Below are positions 51,978 to 61,374 of a stretch of 64,000 nt of DNA, one piece after another. The stretch spans positions 434,001 through 498,000 of the forward strand of contig NZ_CP042818.1 in assembly GCF_008153345.1 (NCBI RefSeq). Reading direction: 5' to 3'. This DNA is from Treponema phagedenis (GTDB taxonomy: Bacteria; Spirochaetota; Spirochaetia; Treponematales; Treponemataceae). Within the stretch, counting starts at the first letter, position 1; each line of letters starts with the position of its first letter. The notes under the pieces are model-generated. The model was not told the origin of the DNA, did no database searches, and saw nothing but the letters and a program-made list of their open reading frames with translations. The position numbers and the translations under genes were made by a program.

Positions 51978-52556
51978 TTACTGTCCTACAAACAAATACA
52001 TTTCAACGGTGATATTTTTCGGTCGAGTTTCTTCAGTTTGCCTTCCGGAAGCAGAGCCGGTTGAACTGCTTTTGTTTTCCTGCTGCCACTGATATTGTGC
52101 ATCAACTCCTTTTGTACTTCCAACTCCATTACTGCCTTCATACGTGTAACTATGGGTATGCCGTTGCATTGCATCTATTTGTCCGCCGCCGCTGCCTCTT
52201 ACCCCTGAATCATAGCTTACCGACCCGGAGCCACTAAAGGCACTTGCATTGCCGCCTGCAAGACGTAAGAAGGTGCCCGGATATTTTTCGTGTAAGTTTT
52301 TCCATTCAACCGGTGCAGTATCCGTAAATTGCTCCCAGGGGAGGGGCATGCCGGGGAAGCGAGTATATAAAAATCCTATAGGCGGAATGGAAGGCGGAGT
52401 GCTTGCGGCAGCTTGCAAGGCTTCATAAATCGCTTTTATGGACGCTACTACACAATTCCAGTTTTTGTTTGTTAACGCATCATCAGGATTCAGTGTAGAA
52501 GGTAAGTTCTTTTGCACCTCCAAAAGTTGTTCATCAAGTTTTGATTTTAATCCCAT
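51978..52556 (-). CDS. Phage tail-collar-like protein
   Basis: 192 residues. IGFLYTRFPGMPLPWEQF, YPGTFLRLAGGNASAF, DAMQRHTHSYTY and the ending RPKNITVEMYLFVGQ are the repeating landmarks of tail-collar / microcystin-dependent-like domains found at the ends of phage fibres. The N-terminal 55 residues are helical (LKSKLDEQLLEVQKNL) and may attach it to the tail. The His-x-His motif may bind metal in the trimeric tip. It lies upstream of the tail hub gene in the same direction, 24 bases apart. Confidence 0.8.
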   Translation of the reverse strand: MGLKSKLDEQLLEVQKNLPSTLNPDDALTNKNWNCVVASIKAIYEALQAAASTPPSIPPIGFLYTRFPGMPLPWEQFTDTAPVEWKNLHEKYPGTFLRLAGGNASAFSGSGSVSYDSGVRGSGGGQIDAMQRHTHSYTYEGSNGVGSTKGVDAQYQWQQENKSSSTGSASGRQTEETRPKNITVEMYLFVGQ

Positions 52557-52584
52557 TTTTTTGCTCCTTAATTAAGTATTTTTT

Positions 52585-53022
52585 TTAATTTATTTTTAAA
52601 TTCACACCTGTATAAATAAACATATTATTTTTTCGGAATGAATAATTTATTTTTATCGTGCCGACCACTTCTATTTTAATTGCATGAAAGTGTTCCCGGT
52701 TAAATCTTGCAGCGGTTGCCGGCATGTGTTGTTTTTTGATAAATAGCGATTTTTCTTTTTCAAAGTCGGTTTGTTCAATACATCTAATAATCATTTGAAT
52801 GGTGTTTAATCCCTCATCAAACAGTGTTGCAAACCTAATCGAAGCTGATTCATATTTTCTGATTATGTCTTTTCGTTTTATGCCGTTTGCAGTTGTAAGC
52901 TGCGAGGCGATTTCTTTTTGCTCAATTGTAATTTTTCCGCCGAGTGGTAGGGGGAAAAATTCTCCGTCAATTACAATGACATCTTGCGGATAGTGTTTGG
53001 TAATATATTCTTGTTCGGTCAT
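52585..53022 (-). CDS. Phage tail-region protein of unknown function
   Basis: 145 residues, not recognised. It starts MTEQEYITKHYPQDVIVIDG and has a central helical part (ASIRFATLFDEGLNTIQMII) and a basic beta-rich end. It sits between the tape measure and the collar gene. Small proteins in this position are often minor tail or distal-tail adaptors, but there is no sequence evidence for either. The ribosome site is AAGGAGTTAAAAAAAAG, like its neighbours. Confidence 0.5.
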   Translation of the reverse strand: MTEQEYITKHYPQDVIVIDGEFFPLPLGGKITIEQKEIASQLTTANGIKRKDIIRKYESASIRFATLFDEGLNTIQMIIRCIEQTDFEKEKSLFIKKQHMPATAARFNREHFHAIKIEVVGTIKINYSFRKNNMFIYTGVNLKIN

Positions 53023-53047
53023 GTTCTTTTTTTTAACTCCTTAATGT

Positions 53048-56000
53048 TTAAACACGCCAGTTTTTATTTCCTTCTTCGACAATGTTGTATACTTCACGGT
53101 CGTGATTTCTTAGTGCGTTTAAAATACTTTCTTCTAAATCATCTCCTTGATTGTGCACAACTTCGACATTGTATGTTGCAGAATAATTCGTACTTGCGCT
53201 GTTATCGGTATTATAAATTCCTGCGGCTTTAAACATTGTTTCAAGATTCGGCAAGTTAAGTGGCAGTATCACTTCAGGGATTCCCGCTTCAGCGACAAGC
53301 CCCGGGGCGCCGTTCGGTAAGGTGATGCCGGTACCCGCTGCACTCGGCATAACAATACCGCCTTGTGCGAATTTAATCGGGCGAGGTGCAGGCGGTAAGG
53401 CTTGCTGGATGTAGTCGGGCGGTAAGGGTTGCCCCGCAATAACGCCTATTTGTACGCCTGCCATTACAGCGGCAGCAGTATGTGCAGCTCCTGCTGCAAA
53501 CCCTTGCGGATTTCCGGCAACACCAAGTGCAAACTGCGCAACCGCTTCCGCCGTTTCTATTGCTGCTTTAATACTCATGCTAATAACACCTTGTGCCTTT
53601 TGCCATTTTGCAGCTTCCTGTGCAGCCTTTGCGGCGGCATCTCCTGCAGCGTTTTCTGTTGTAATTCGTGTAACCGCGTATTCATGTTCGGCTTGAGCTT
53701 TTGCGTTTAATAAGGCAACCTCTTGCATGCGCGCTTCTTTGTCGCGTTTTATTTTTTCATCTTCCGCTTTTTTATGTGCTGCGTCTTCCGCTTTTTTCTT
53801 TCGAGCCGCTTCAAGCTGCTGTTCCGTGTTGCGGAGTTTTATCAAATTGGTTTCAACTTCAAAACTTCCTGAAAGCTCCTGTATACTTCGATTGTATTCT
53901 GATTGTCGTCTCTCAAACTCTTCTTGCCTCCGCTGCTCTTCGCGCTCGGCATCTTCAATTTGTTTTTGCTCTCTTTTTTCTGAAAGCTCATTGTCGATTT
54001 CTAAAAGCGTTTCGTTTTTTTCACGCTCAATTTCAGCAAGGCGAATAGCAGTCTCTTGTCTTCGCTTCTCTTCTTTATTATTTATAAATCCTTGCGCTGC
54101 ATCTGCAATTTGCGAAAATGTCGAACTTATAATTCCGCCGATTTCAGAAAACTTATCGGCAATTTTGCGGGTAGCTTCGGCAAATGCATCGCTCGCTTTC
54201 TTTGCCGCTTCTTCGGCAAGCGTCCCCATGTTGTCCGCCTGCTTTTTTATTGCCGCTGCCTTTTCCTGATCTTCTTTGTTTGAACTTTTTTGCAACGAAA
54301 TATACTGATCTAAAAGTTCATTACGTTTTTGGCTGTATAGGTTTGCTCGTTCCTCCCACTCGGCGCGGTTTAATTGTTTTTCTGTTGCACCTGTAATTTC
54401 TCCGGTTTCTACTTTTAATTGTACTTTAAGCTCAACGTCCGTTTTTGCTTCTTCAGTAAACTTTTTTATTTTCTCAAGTTCTTTTTGATGCCGCTCATCG
54501 GAGAGCCTGTCAAGTTCCTCATTTGTTTTTTTTGTTTCTTCTAAAATTGTTTCATGTGCAGCGCCTACCGCTTTTGCAAGCGATTGTTCAACAGTTAAAT
54601 TTTTCTCCGCATTCTCTTTTAAATTTTTTGTAACATTTTCTTTATGAAAACTTTCTAAAAGTTCAAGCCGTTTTTTATAAAAGGATTCCTCATTTTTTAA
54701 AAGTAACTCTTCTTGCTCTTTTTTATCTTCAATAGATTTTTTTATAAGCGCAACTTCAGCTTCGTATTCTTTTTCTAAATCAGCAAGCCGTTCCGCTTGT
54801 GTTTTTTCATTTTTTTCTTTTCCTTTGCCTGTTTCATTAATTGGTGCCACTGCTTTTTCAGGCTCAAGTTCCGGCACAAATGATTCTTTTGAATAATCGC
54901 GTAATGCTGCAATACCGCGCTCCGTCTCTGTGATGTCTATTTTAAGTTTCGCAATTTCTTCGCGTGTCTTTCGTAAACCGTCTTTTGCATTTGTTACCGT
55001 TTTTAACGAGTCAGGCAATAATGTAAATTTTTCGAGAGTCTCCTCAATAGCCCATGCAGTGCTCTCTCCGTATTCTTTTACACGCTCAGTAAGTTCCTGC
55101 TCAGCCGCTTCCAATTGATTAAGTACTTTTTTATTGTGCTCTAAATCTGCCTGCTTTCTTTCGGCTAATTTATGCGCAGCTTCAATTGAAGCCTCAACAT
55201 CAATCCTTGCCTTCCCTGTTGACTGACTTATCATAATCAACGATTGTCCGGTAATTGCGTTTATTTCTTTTGCGATTTCTTTCATGCGCAAAGCGTCTTG
55301 CTTATTTAGTTTTTCTTTTTGATTTAATGTTTCGTACGCTTTTGCCAGTTCATTTATTCGTTGAGCTTGTACCATTGTCGCAGTATTTGCTTCAATTGTT
55401 GCAAGTCTTTGCTTAAACTGTTTTTCAGCAGCTCTATCCATCCATGCCAACAGCTCTTTAATTGCAACAACAGCTGCTGCGGCTCCGGCAATTGCAAGCA
55501 TAAACGGGTTGCTCGCACCGATAACTTTAAATGCGGCGTCCATTGCTCTTAAACCTCGCTGCACGGCAATGATTCCTTTTACCAATCCAAATGCCCCGGC
55601 GGTTACCGCTGTGAATGTGATAAGAACTTTTCCTGTTGAAATAATAAGACGCAGTTGTTCTTCATTTAAATTTTTAAGCCACTCGGCAAGTTTAAAGACG
55701 GGAGATAAAAGGGCTTGTAAACTCGGAATTAATTCTTGGCCAAGTTTAATTGCGAAGCTTTGTGCGTTAAGTTTTGCTTGTTCAAGCTGGAAACCGAACG
55801 CATTTGGTCCCGCTACGGTTGCATCGTTAAATGCCTGCTCGGTAGCCCCCGCCGATTCGTTCATTGCTTCTAAGTCGCTTGCGAATTTTGCAGCTCCTTC
55901 TCCCGCCGCATACAAGGCGAGTTTCCCCGCTTCAGCAGAACCGAAAAGATTACTAATAGGTTCCCCTGTTTTATCGGCTACCGATTTTAATGCTTGCAGT

Positions 56001-56806
56001 GCTCCGGAAAGTCCTCCAAATTTTGCAATGAGTTCTTCACCGGTTGCAACTCCTAATTCTTTAAAACTTTTTGCAAGCCTCTCTTGCGGTTTTTGCAATT
56101 CAGTATATACAGCCGAAAGCTTTGTTGAAACTTCCGCAGCTCCGCCGATTACACCGGTTCCGGAAGAGAATATGGCAAAAAGTTCTTCTTGAGAGACACC
56201 GAGAACATTACTCATCGATGTTACCCGCTGCATGGAAACAGCAAGATCGCTCATTGATGTTTGTCCGAGCTTTAATGTTGTGAAGGCTAAATCTGAAACC
56301 CTTTTTTGAGCTTCAAAAGAAGTGTTCCCGTATGCTTTTGTTACGGCAGATAAAAGCTTAATAGATTCTTTTGTAGTTGCCCCTCCCGCCGTTGCTCCCT
56401 TTGCGGCAAGTTCAAGATTCTTTGCGCTATCGGCTGAATCTCCGAATGCGGAGATTATTTCGTATAAGCCTTCGGTTAAATCTTTGGTTGTTTTGCCGAC
56501 AGCAGGAGAAAGATTTAGGACGTTTTCTTCAAGTTCTGCAATGCGCTCTGTAGCTCCCGGAATAAGTGTTTGCACCTTCCCAAAGCCTTCGTTAAATTCA
56601 ACCGCCATTTTTGCAGTTGCAATGCCGACAGCGGCAATCGCTGTTGTTGCAATTGCCGCTTGCTTTGCAATACTGCCATAAAGGTCGCTTGCGTCTTTTG
56701 TTTTTTGATTGAAATCATCGAGGGCCTTTTTTGATTCATCAATTGCGGCTTTAAATTTTTCATTGTCCCCAGTGATTTTAAAAATGAGCTCTCGCACTGT
56801 TGCCAT
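53048..56806 (-). CDS. Tail tape measure protein
   Basis: 1252 residues, the longest gene of the prophage. The N-terminal part has the TP901-type core (LTEGLYEIISAFGDS, LAAKGATAGGATTKESIKLL, SMSDLAVSMQRVTSMSNVLG, VIGGAAEVSTKLSAVYTELQ), then hydrophobic segments near 400-450 (ASNPFMLAIAGAAAAVVAI) and a long coiled-coil region rich in Glu and Lys (about 480-1060). A Pro- and Gly-rich end follows (AGQPLPPDYIQQALPP). Its length sets the tail length, roughly 180-190 nm at about 0.15 nm per residue. It directly follows the frameshifted chaperone genes. Confidence 0.95.
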   Translation of the reverse strand: MATVRELIFKITGDNEKFKAAIDESKKALDDFNQKTKDASDLYGSIAKQAAIATTAIAAVGIATAKMAVEFNEGFGKVQTLIPGATERIAELEENVLNLSPAVGKTTKDLTEGLYEIISAFGDSADSAKNLELAAKGATAGGATTKESIKLLSAVTKAYGNTSFEAQKRVSDLAFTTLKLGQTSMSDLAVSMQRVTSMSNVLGVSQEELFAIFSSGTGVIGGAAEVSTKLSAVYTELQKPQERLAKSFKELGVATGEELIAKFGGLSGALQALKSVADKTGEPISNLFGSAEAGKLALYAAGEGAAKFASDLEAMNESAGATEQAFNDATVAGPNAFGFQLEQAKLNAQSFAIKLGQELIPSLQALLSPVFKLAEWLKNLNEEQLRLIISTGKVLITFTAVTAGAFGLVKGIIAVQRGLRAMDAAFKVIGASNPFMLAIAGAAAAVVAIKELLAWMDRAAEKQFKQRLATIEANTATMVQAQRINELAKAYETLNQKEKLNKQDALRMKEIAKEINAITGQSLIMISQSTGKARIDVEASIEAAHKLAERKQADLEHNKKVLNQLEAAEQELTERVKEYGESTAWAIEETLEKFTLLPDSLKTVTNAKDGLRKTREEIAKLKIDITETERGIAALRDYSKESFVPELEPEKAVAPINETGKGKEKNEKTQAERLADLEKEYEAEVALIKKSIEDKKEQEELLLKNEESFYKKRLELLESFHKENVTKNLKENAEKNLTVEQSLAKAVGAAHETILEETKKTNEELDRLSDERHQKELEKIKKFTEEAKTDVELKVQLKVETGEITGATEKQLNRAEWEERANLYSQKRNELLDQYISLQKSSNKEDQEKAAAIKKQADNMGTLAEEAAKKASDAFAEATRKIADKFSEIGGIISSTFSQIADAAQGFINNKEEKRRQETAIRLAEIEREKNETLLEIDNELSEKREQKQIEDAEREEQRRQEEFERRQSEYNRSIQELSGSFEVETNLIKLRNTEQQLEAARKKKAEDAAHKKAEDEKIKRDKEARMQEVALLNAKAQAEHEYAVTRITTENAAGDAAAKAAQEAAKWQKAQGVISMSIKAAIETAEAVAQFALGVAGNPQGFAAGAAHTAAAVMAGVQIGVIAGQPLPPDYIQQALPPAPRPIKFAQGGIVMPSAAGTGITLPNGAPGLVAEAGIPEVILPLNLPNLETMFKAAGIYNTDNSASTNYSATYNVEVVHNQGDDLEESILNALRNHDREVYNIVEEGNKNWRV

Positions 56807-56846
56807 TTTTTTTACATCCTAAACTTTTTTTTTAAAATATTTAAAT

Positions 56847-57424
56847 CTATCGATACAAATCTTCGATATTATCAACTTCCGATTGTGTTAATAACTTTTT
56901 TTCTTTTTTAATCGGAATACCTTTTTTCATCAATTCAAAATTAAATCCTGCGCGCACCTTGTTAACCAAAGTTTCAAGGCTCCATTCAGTTAATATTTCG
57001 CGCTCTGTTATGTTATACATTAAAAGCGCATGGTTAATTATTTCTCCCCAGTCGTTTTTTTTTCAATATCGTCATCTGAAGACTCTTCTCCATCGCTTGG
57101 AATTGCAGAAGTGAAATTGGTAAGAATTGCGTATATTATATTTTGATACATTGCATCGATTTGCTGCGCAGTTGCATTTTTTAGTAAATAATCTTCGGTA
57201 AACTCAGGATGAAAAAATGAACAAAAAAGAGAAACCGAGCGCACCGTATCATGGAATAATTTTTCAGGCGGGTCATCTTCTTTTTGCGTTTCTACGTTTT
57301 GATTATGATTATCAAGTAAGGGAATTGCAAGCCCTGAAGGAATATAGCCTATTTCAAATTCTTTTTCTAAAAATTTTATCTTTACGCTTTCAGCTTTTAA
57401 TAAATCAAGATTTACCATTTTCAT
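56847..57424 (-). CDS. Tail assembly chaperone with probable -1 programmed frameshift
   Basis: The first frame (57424-57038, 128 residues) ends EKKTTGEK. At A9 (57063-57055) a -1 slip continues as NDWGEIINHALLMYNITERE and runs to a stop at 56847, giving a fusion of about 192 residues. Two overlapping products joined by a -1 shift just before the tape measure gene are the hallmark of siphophage tail chaperones (lambda G and GT). The extension (GFNFELMKKGIPIKKEKK) has the tape-measure-binding character of the T domain. The slip site is a plain A run rather than a heptamer with G or C. Confidence 0.8.
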
Positions 57425-57504
57425 TTTTTTTACCTTTTGTTCCTTAACTTTTTTTTAAAATCTTTGCCGGTTGCGCACTTGCATCCGGCAAAAAAAACAT
57501 TTTA

Positions 57505-58355
57505 TTACACGTCTTGATCTTCTCGATACAAACTTCCGGGTTCAAGTTCTTCATCGCCGATTAAATCGGGATGCGGAGAAAATTCAAAACTCATCGGAAC
57601 TTCTGCGACATTGTCCGAATCGTTTTTTGATTTTAATTGAATTGAATCTTCTCCATCATAAAAGCCATACGGGAATTCAAACGTGCGATTGATAATTCGT
57701 CCGTCATCGGCTTTACGACTGTTTGTTAAGCGCATTGATATCGGCTGTACAACTCCGCCTGAACCTTTTGTTAACCGATAGCTTTTAATCGGTATTGTTT
57801 TGTATTCGATTGTTATAGGCTTTGTTATATCGCAAGTACCTGTCGGTAAAAACTTATAACCCCATGCTCCAGATTTACTTTGAGATATTTCATAATCGGA
57901 TTGGGTTAAATTTTTACCGCCCTGCTTGATAGTAATATCCTTCGCTTACTATTATCAAAACTTGCATGGCTGAATTCATAAAACTTATCGAGGGCGAATG
58001 TGTTTGCTTGAAGCTTTTCGCTTTTTTCCTGCTCTTTCCCTCCCTGTGTGCTTACGGTTACAAGTCCGTGCATGATTGTTCCTAAAAGCGGAATATGCCT
58101 TTCAAGTAGCGCAAACTCAACCTTGCCCTTAACATCCGTTTGTCCTTTAATTGGCACCGTGCCGTTGTCAGCCTTGATGTCAATTTTGCTTGAGGAAAAA
58201 GAAATTTTAATTCCGCGCGCAAGCCCTAAATCTTCCAAGTCCTGCAAATCCCATGTTTTAGTAGTGCGGTCAAGTAAAATATCTTTTTTTGAAATTTCAA
58301 TTTTCGCACTTGCAAGAACGATACTATTCGGGTATCGTGATTTTGTTACATCCAT
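57505..58355 (-). pseudogene. Tail tube-type structural gene with a frameshift
   Basis: The first frame (58355-57906) encodes MDVTKSRYPNSIVLASAKIE to ASFDNSKRRILLSSRAVKI. The second, opening just before 57945, encodes DITIKQGGKNLTQSDYEI to LEPGSLYREDQDV at 57505. Joined at SKR/DIT they give about 283 residues of a beta-rich protein like a major tail tube subunit, placed between the connector genes and the tail chaperone as expected. One base is missing near 57945. No slippery run is present, so a mutation or sequencing error is more likely than a programmed shift. A complete virion would need this protein. Confidence 0.65.
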
Positions 58356-58381
58356 TTTTTTTAACTCCTTAAAAACGATTT

Positions 58382-58831
58382 TTACATTACTTCATCGAGA
58401 TTGAATTCAAGTTCGATGAGCCAACTTTCATTGTATGAATAAGATCGCTCCTCCGATTCTAAATCTGAAAAGAGGTCGTCATCATCCCGTAATGGTCGGT
58501 GATACGCTAAGCCGTATATTCCTTTTTGTTCATTCGTTTTATTTTGAATGGTGAAACCTTGCGTATCATCAAAAAATTGTGCTAATGCTAGAGAGCGGGA
58601 TAAGCAGTCATTTATTGCCGGCTCACTTGCGGGGATTTCCGCGAAGACGGTGCCGCGCATTCTAAAACGTGCCCTTCCGTTTCCAATTAATGCCGGGTGC
58701 GGCAACAGTGTAAGCTCAACATGGAAACGCTCCGACTTCACTTCGCTCGGCGCAATGATTACCGGCGTTTTTGTTTGTTCCGATAAAAGCCCTGCATAGG
58801 ATTTTATGATTTTTAAAAAATTACACGGCAC
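58382..58831 (-). CDS. Phage head-tail region protein, possibly tail terminator
   Basis: 149 residues from GTG 58831, 8 bases after GGAGGA, overlapping the end of the previous gene by 11 bases. It is alpha/beta with LLPHPALIGNGRARFRMRG and NESWLIELEFNLDEVM. The position after the G-type morphogenesis gene and before the tail tube is where tail-terminator or completion proteins are found, but no family is recognised. Confidence 0.5.
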   Translation of the reverse strand: MPCNFLKIIKSYAGLLSEQTKTPVIIAPSEVKSERFHVELTLLPHPALIGNGRARFRMRGTVFAEIPASEPAINDCLSRSLALAQFFDDTQGFTIQNKTNEQKGIYGLAYHRPLRDDDDLFSDLESEERSYSYNESWLIELEFNLDEVM

Positions 58832-59435
58832 AATAGTCCTCCGCTCTTTTTTCCATTGCTTTAATTACTGAATCCGGTAAAAACATAAACGGGCGCGCAG
58901 GGATTGTTATTTGTTTTTTTAAAATAAAAATTACTTTCGGCTCTTCGTCTTTTTCTTTTGCCAAAATAACATTTGCCCTTGTGCTTGTTCCTTTTCTATA
59001 TGGTCGATAAACAGAAACACCTTTATTTTTTAACCCTTCAATAACTTTGCGCGGCGAAAATCCGTAACGCCTAAATAACGTTCTTGTATAAGGACTTGCA
59101 GGGATACAAAGGTACTGCGCATTTTTAGGTCGTACAACTGTTTCTTTTTCCCCATTTTCCGGATTATGAGTTCTTGCGTACGGAACCTTTGTTCCGATTA
59201 CCGCTTCGCTTTCAGAGTGCTGCGCGGTAAGACTTGCGCGCAACTTTCCATAATCGCGAAGCGTATTATCTCCCTGCTTTACCGATTTTGTAAGCGGCGC
59301 ATTTTCAGGCTTTACATTGCTTTCAATATTTTTTTGAATTGCACTTAAACCCATAAGCGAAAACTCTTTCATAAGAGGAGCTAGAGAATCTGCAGGTTTT
59401 AAATTATCATATTGAAGCGTAACTTGTATCTTCAT
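58821..59435 (-). CDS. Mu gpG-like virion morphogenesis protein (Phage_tail_S type)
   Basis: 204 residues. LRDYGKLRASLTAQHSESEA then VIGTKVPYARTHN matches the 'SG.LR.SLT ... V.IGTN..YA..H' pattern, and ITIPARPFMFLPDSVIKAME the 'IPARPF' end of the family. In Mu this protein acts in joining head and tail. The ATGA overlap with the gene before it shows translational coupling. A basic insert (SVYRPYRKGTSTRANVILAK) is longer than usual. Confidence 0.75.
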   Translation of the reverse strand: MKIQVTLQYDNLKPADSLAPLMKEFSLMGLSAIQKNIESNVKPENAPLTKSVKQGDNTLRDYGKLRASLTAQHSESEAVIGTKVPYARTHNPENGEKETVVRPKNAQYLCIPASPYTRTLFRRYGFSPRKVIEGLKNKGVSVYRPYRKGTSTRANVILAKEKDEEPKVIFILKKQITIPARPFMFLPDSVIKAMEKRAEDYCAV

Positions 59436-59890
59436 TTTTTTACCTTCTCACTTTTAGGATTTGTCAATGCAATTTCAGGCAACACCGCTTCCCGCTCTTT
59501 TTCAATGGAGCGGTACCGGTCGCTTATTAAACGCTCTGCGCGCTCCATGTACTCCTTTGCTTTTATGCGGTCGCCGTTATACGTGTAAAGCTCGTATACG
59601 GTTAAAATTTTTAACACTTCCTTTTGTGTTCTGCTAAAAGGATTTATTTTTTCGCCGACTAAATGAAGGAGCGTTTCCGCTAATTCTTCAGCACGATTGA
59701 TACAATCTTGCGTTACCTCATCTGCTGCACGATCTTCATCCCAACTCAATTCGCTATACAGTTTTGGCGATATAAAATTTTTAATATCAAAAACGGAGAT
59801 GATAGATTGAGTGCGCGAAGTTCCCGCCTGTTTCCCCGACGGAGGAATGTTGGCCGGATTGGCGGGTAAATTAAACATCTTGTTACTCAT
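59432..59890 (-). CDS. Head completion / connector protein, DUF1320-like
   Basis: 152 residues, mostly helical after a disordered start (ANPANIPPSGKQAGTSRTQS). DCINRAEELAETLLHLVG and VLKILTVYELYTYNGDRIKA, then YMERAERLISDRYRSI, recall the helical pattern of Mu gp36-like (DUF1320) head-tail connectors. Its place between capsid and gpG-like genes fits. The assignment rests on pattern and order, not a clear motif. Confidence 0.5.
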   Translation of the reverse strand: MSNKMFNLPANPANIPPSGKQAGTSRTQSIISVFDIKNFISPKLYSELSWDEDRAADEVTQDCINRAEELAETLLHLVGEKINPFSRTQKEVLKILTVYELYTYNGDRIKAKEYMERAERLISDRYRSIEKEREAVLPEIALTNPKSEKVKK

Positions 59891-59951
59891 TTTCCATCAT
59901 CTCCTTAACATAAACTTTTTTACATCGACATTTTTACATAAATAGAGGGTT

Positions 59952-60950
59952 CTATTTTAAATACTTCTTAATTGTTGATTTTGAAACTGCAAATGCCGGC
60001 AATGGTTTTGAAGAGGATAAAACCTTAATCCCTGAAGGATCGGTTATCTCTTCATAGCTTGCGAAAAACGGCAAGGGTTGCAGCTTTGCATCAAGCTCAT
60101 CGAGGGCAGCATAAAACAACTTACCGGTGTTTTTTAGATCAATAGTCTGAATTGATTTTGCATCCACTATAGGCGTTGTTGCCGTTTGTCCCGGAAGTGC
60201 GTAGGTGCCGCTCATTGGCATAAGTTTATATTTACCGAATAAGGTGCAGCCTGTTTCTGTCCATTGAACCGGAACGTTACTTGTTACCTTTGCGATAATG
60301 TCAATGATTTTTGAATACACATCTGAGCCAACTAAGAATACTACATCAGCAGATGCGCCCGTTTTTTGCTGCTCAACAAATTGCGATTCAAGTTCTTTTT
60401 GCACATCAGCCAATGTTGCCGTAGCGGTAAGAGCGGCAGCACTTAATTCTTTAAGCTTGCCGATTTCGACCTGATATATATCATCGGCTCCGCCTTCGAT
60501 ACTTGCAGGATACGCTATCCTTCCGCTCAACGATTGGCATACAAGAATTTCAGTTGATACCGCCGTGCGGTCGCGTAAGTTCTCGATTACCTCGGTAAGT
60601 TTTGCGTTAATGTTCTCAACATCGCCCATTGCAATAAGGTTATTTAATTCAGCCCCGGATATAAATCTGTTCATGCTCAAAGGCTGCACTTCAATCATGC
60701 TGAGCGATTTTTTATCGCCGCCTACCGCATAGGACTTTGTTCCGCGTAAGACAACCGGAACGGCACCGGTTACATTTTGAATGTCAGCAACCGCAATATA
60801 CGGACTTGTTTTTTGCTTTCGGCTTGCAGCCGGAAAGAGTAGATCGGTCATCGGCGTTTGCGGCTTTGGTAGACCGCTTACCACATCGGTAAAATTCTTT
60901 AAATTAAAAAACGCATTGAGCGATCCCGCTAATTGTGTTCGTATTGGCAT
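59952..60950 (-). CDS. Major capsid protein (gpE-like)
   Basis: 332 residues beginning with a helix-rich arm (LAGSLNAFFNLKNFTDVVSG). Segments RFISGAELNNLIAMGDVENI, TEVIENLRDRTAVSTEILVC, VVFLVGSDVYSKIIDIIAKV and GCTLFGKYKLMPMSGTYALP follow the plan of the capsid E family (lambda gpE-like, HK97 fold). It is downstream of the decoration protein and protease-scaffold genes, the classic head order. About 300-350 residues is the normal length. Confidence 0.85.
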   Translation of the reverse strand: MPIRTQLAGSLNAFFNLKNFTDVVSGLPKPQTPMTDLLFPAASRKQKTSPYIAVADIQNVTGAVPVVLRGTKSYAVGGDKKSLSMIEVQPLSMNRFISGAELNNLIAMGDVENINAKLTEVIENLRDRTAVSTEILVCQSLSGRIAYPASIEGGADDIYQVEIGKLKELSAAALTATATLADVQKELESQFVEQQKTGASADVVFLVGSDVYSKIIDIIAKVTSNVPVQWTETGCTLFGKYKLMPMSGTYALPGQTATTPIVDAKSIQTIDLKNTGKLFYAALDELDAKLQPLPFFASYEEITDPSGIKVLSSSKPLPAFAVSKSTIKKYLK

Positions 60951-61000
60951 TTTTTTTAATCTCCTTAAAAATACTTTTTTAAAAACGTATAAAACGTTTT

Positions 61001-61348
61001 TTAATTGATTGCATAAAGCCCGTTTTTACGGAGCTTCTCAACCAAGGTTTCAGTACAAGCCGCACCGTCCGCCCCGAATGTTACCGCTTCCTTTTTTACC
61101 GCACCGAAGACAACGACCGCTGCGGTGCTGTCTTTGCTGTCGCCCTCAACCTCAGAAAGCAAAAGAGCGATTGCATCTTCGGTATCGGCTGCAAGATGTT
61201 CAAGCTTGCCGTCAACCAGTTTTAAAGCCGTGCCGGCTTTTAAACCCTTTAGCCCATCTTTCAGCGAGTACGAAACGATAATATGATTGTTGCCTGAAAG
61301 AATGCTTGATTGTTCAATTGCAACTTTTCCGATATTTGCATTAATCAT
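61001..61348 (-). CDS. Head decoration protein (gpD-like)
   Basis: 115 residues with the family pattern near the end of the first half: GLKGLKAGTALKLVDGKLEH and EDAIALLLSEVEG, then AVVVFGAVKKEAVTF, as in lambda gpD-like proteins that form trimers stabilising the expanded capsid. It sits between the protease/scaffold gene and the capsid gene. Confidence 0.85.
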   Translation of the reverse strand: MINANIGKVAIEQSSILSGNNHIIVSYSLKDGLKGLKAGTALKLVDGKLEHLAADTEDAIALLLSEVEGDSKDSTAAVVVFGAVKKEAVTFGADGAACTETLVEKLRKNGLYAIN

Positions 61349-61374
61349 TTTTTTTATCTCCTTAAATTAAAAAA

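Noticed and set aside
53727-54269. Long open frame on the + strand inside the tape measure gene
   Set aside because: It is the complement of a Glu/Lys/Ala-rich coiled coil, low in complexity, with no ribosome site. The tape measure frame is clearly the real one.
57505-58355. Tail sheath protein, implying a contractile Mu-type tail
   Set aside because: The joined product is about 283 residues, too short for a sheath. The lambda-like frameshifted chaperone and gene order point to a non-contractile tail.
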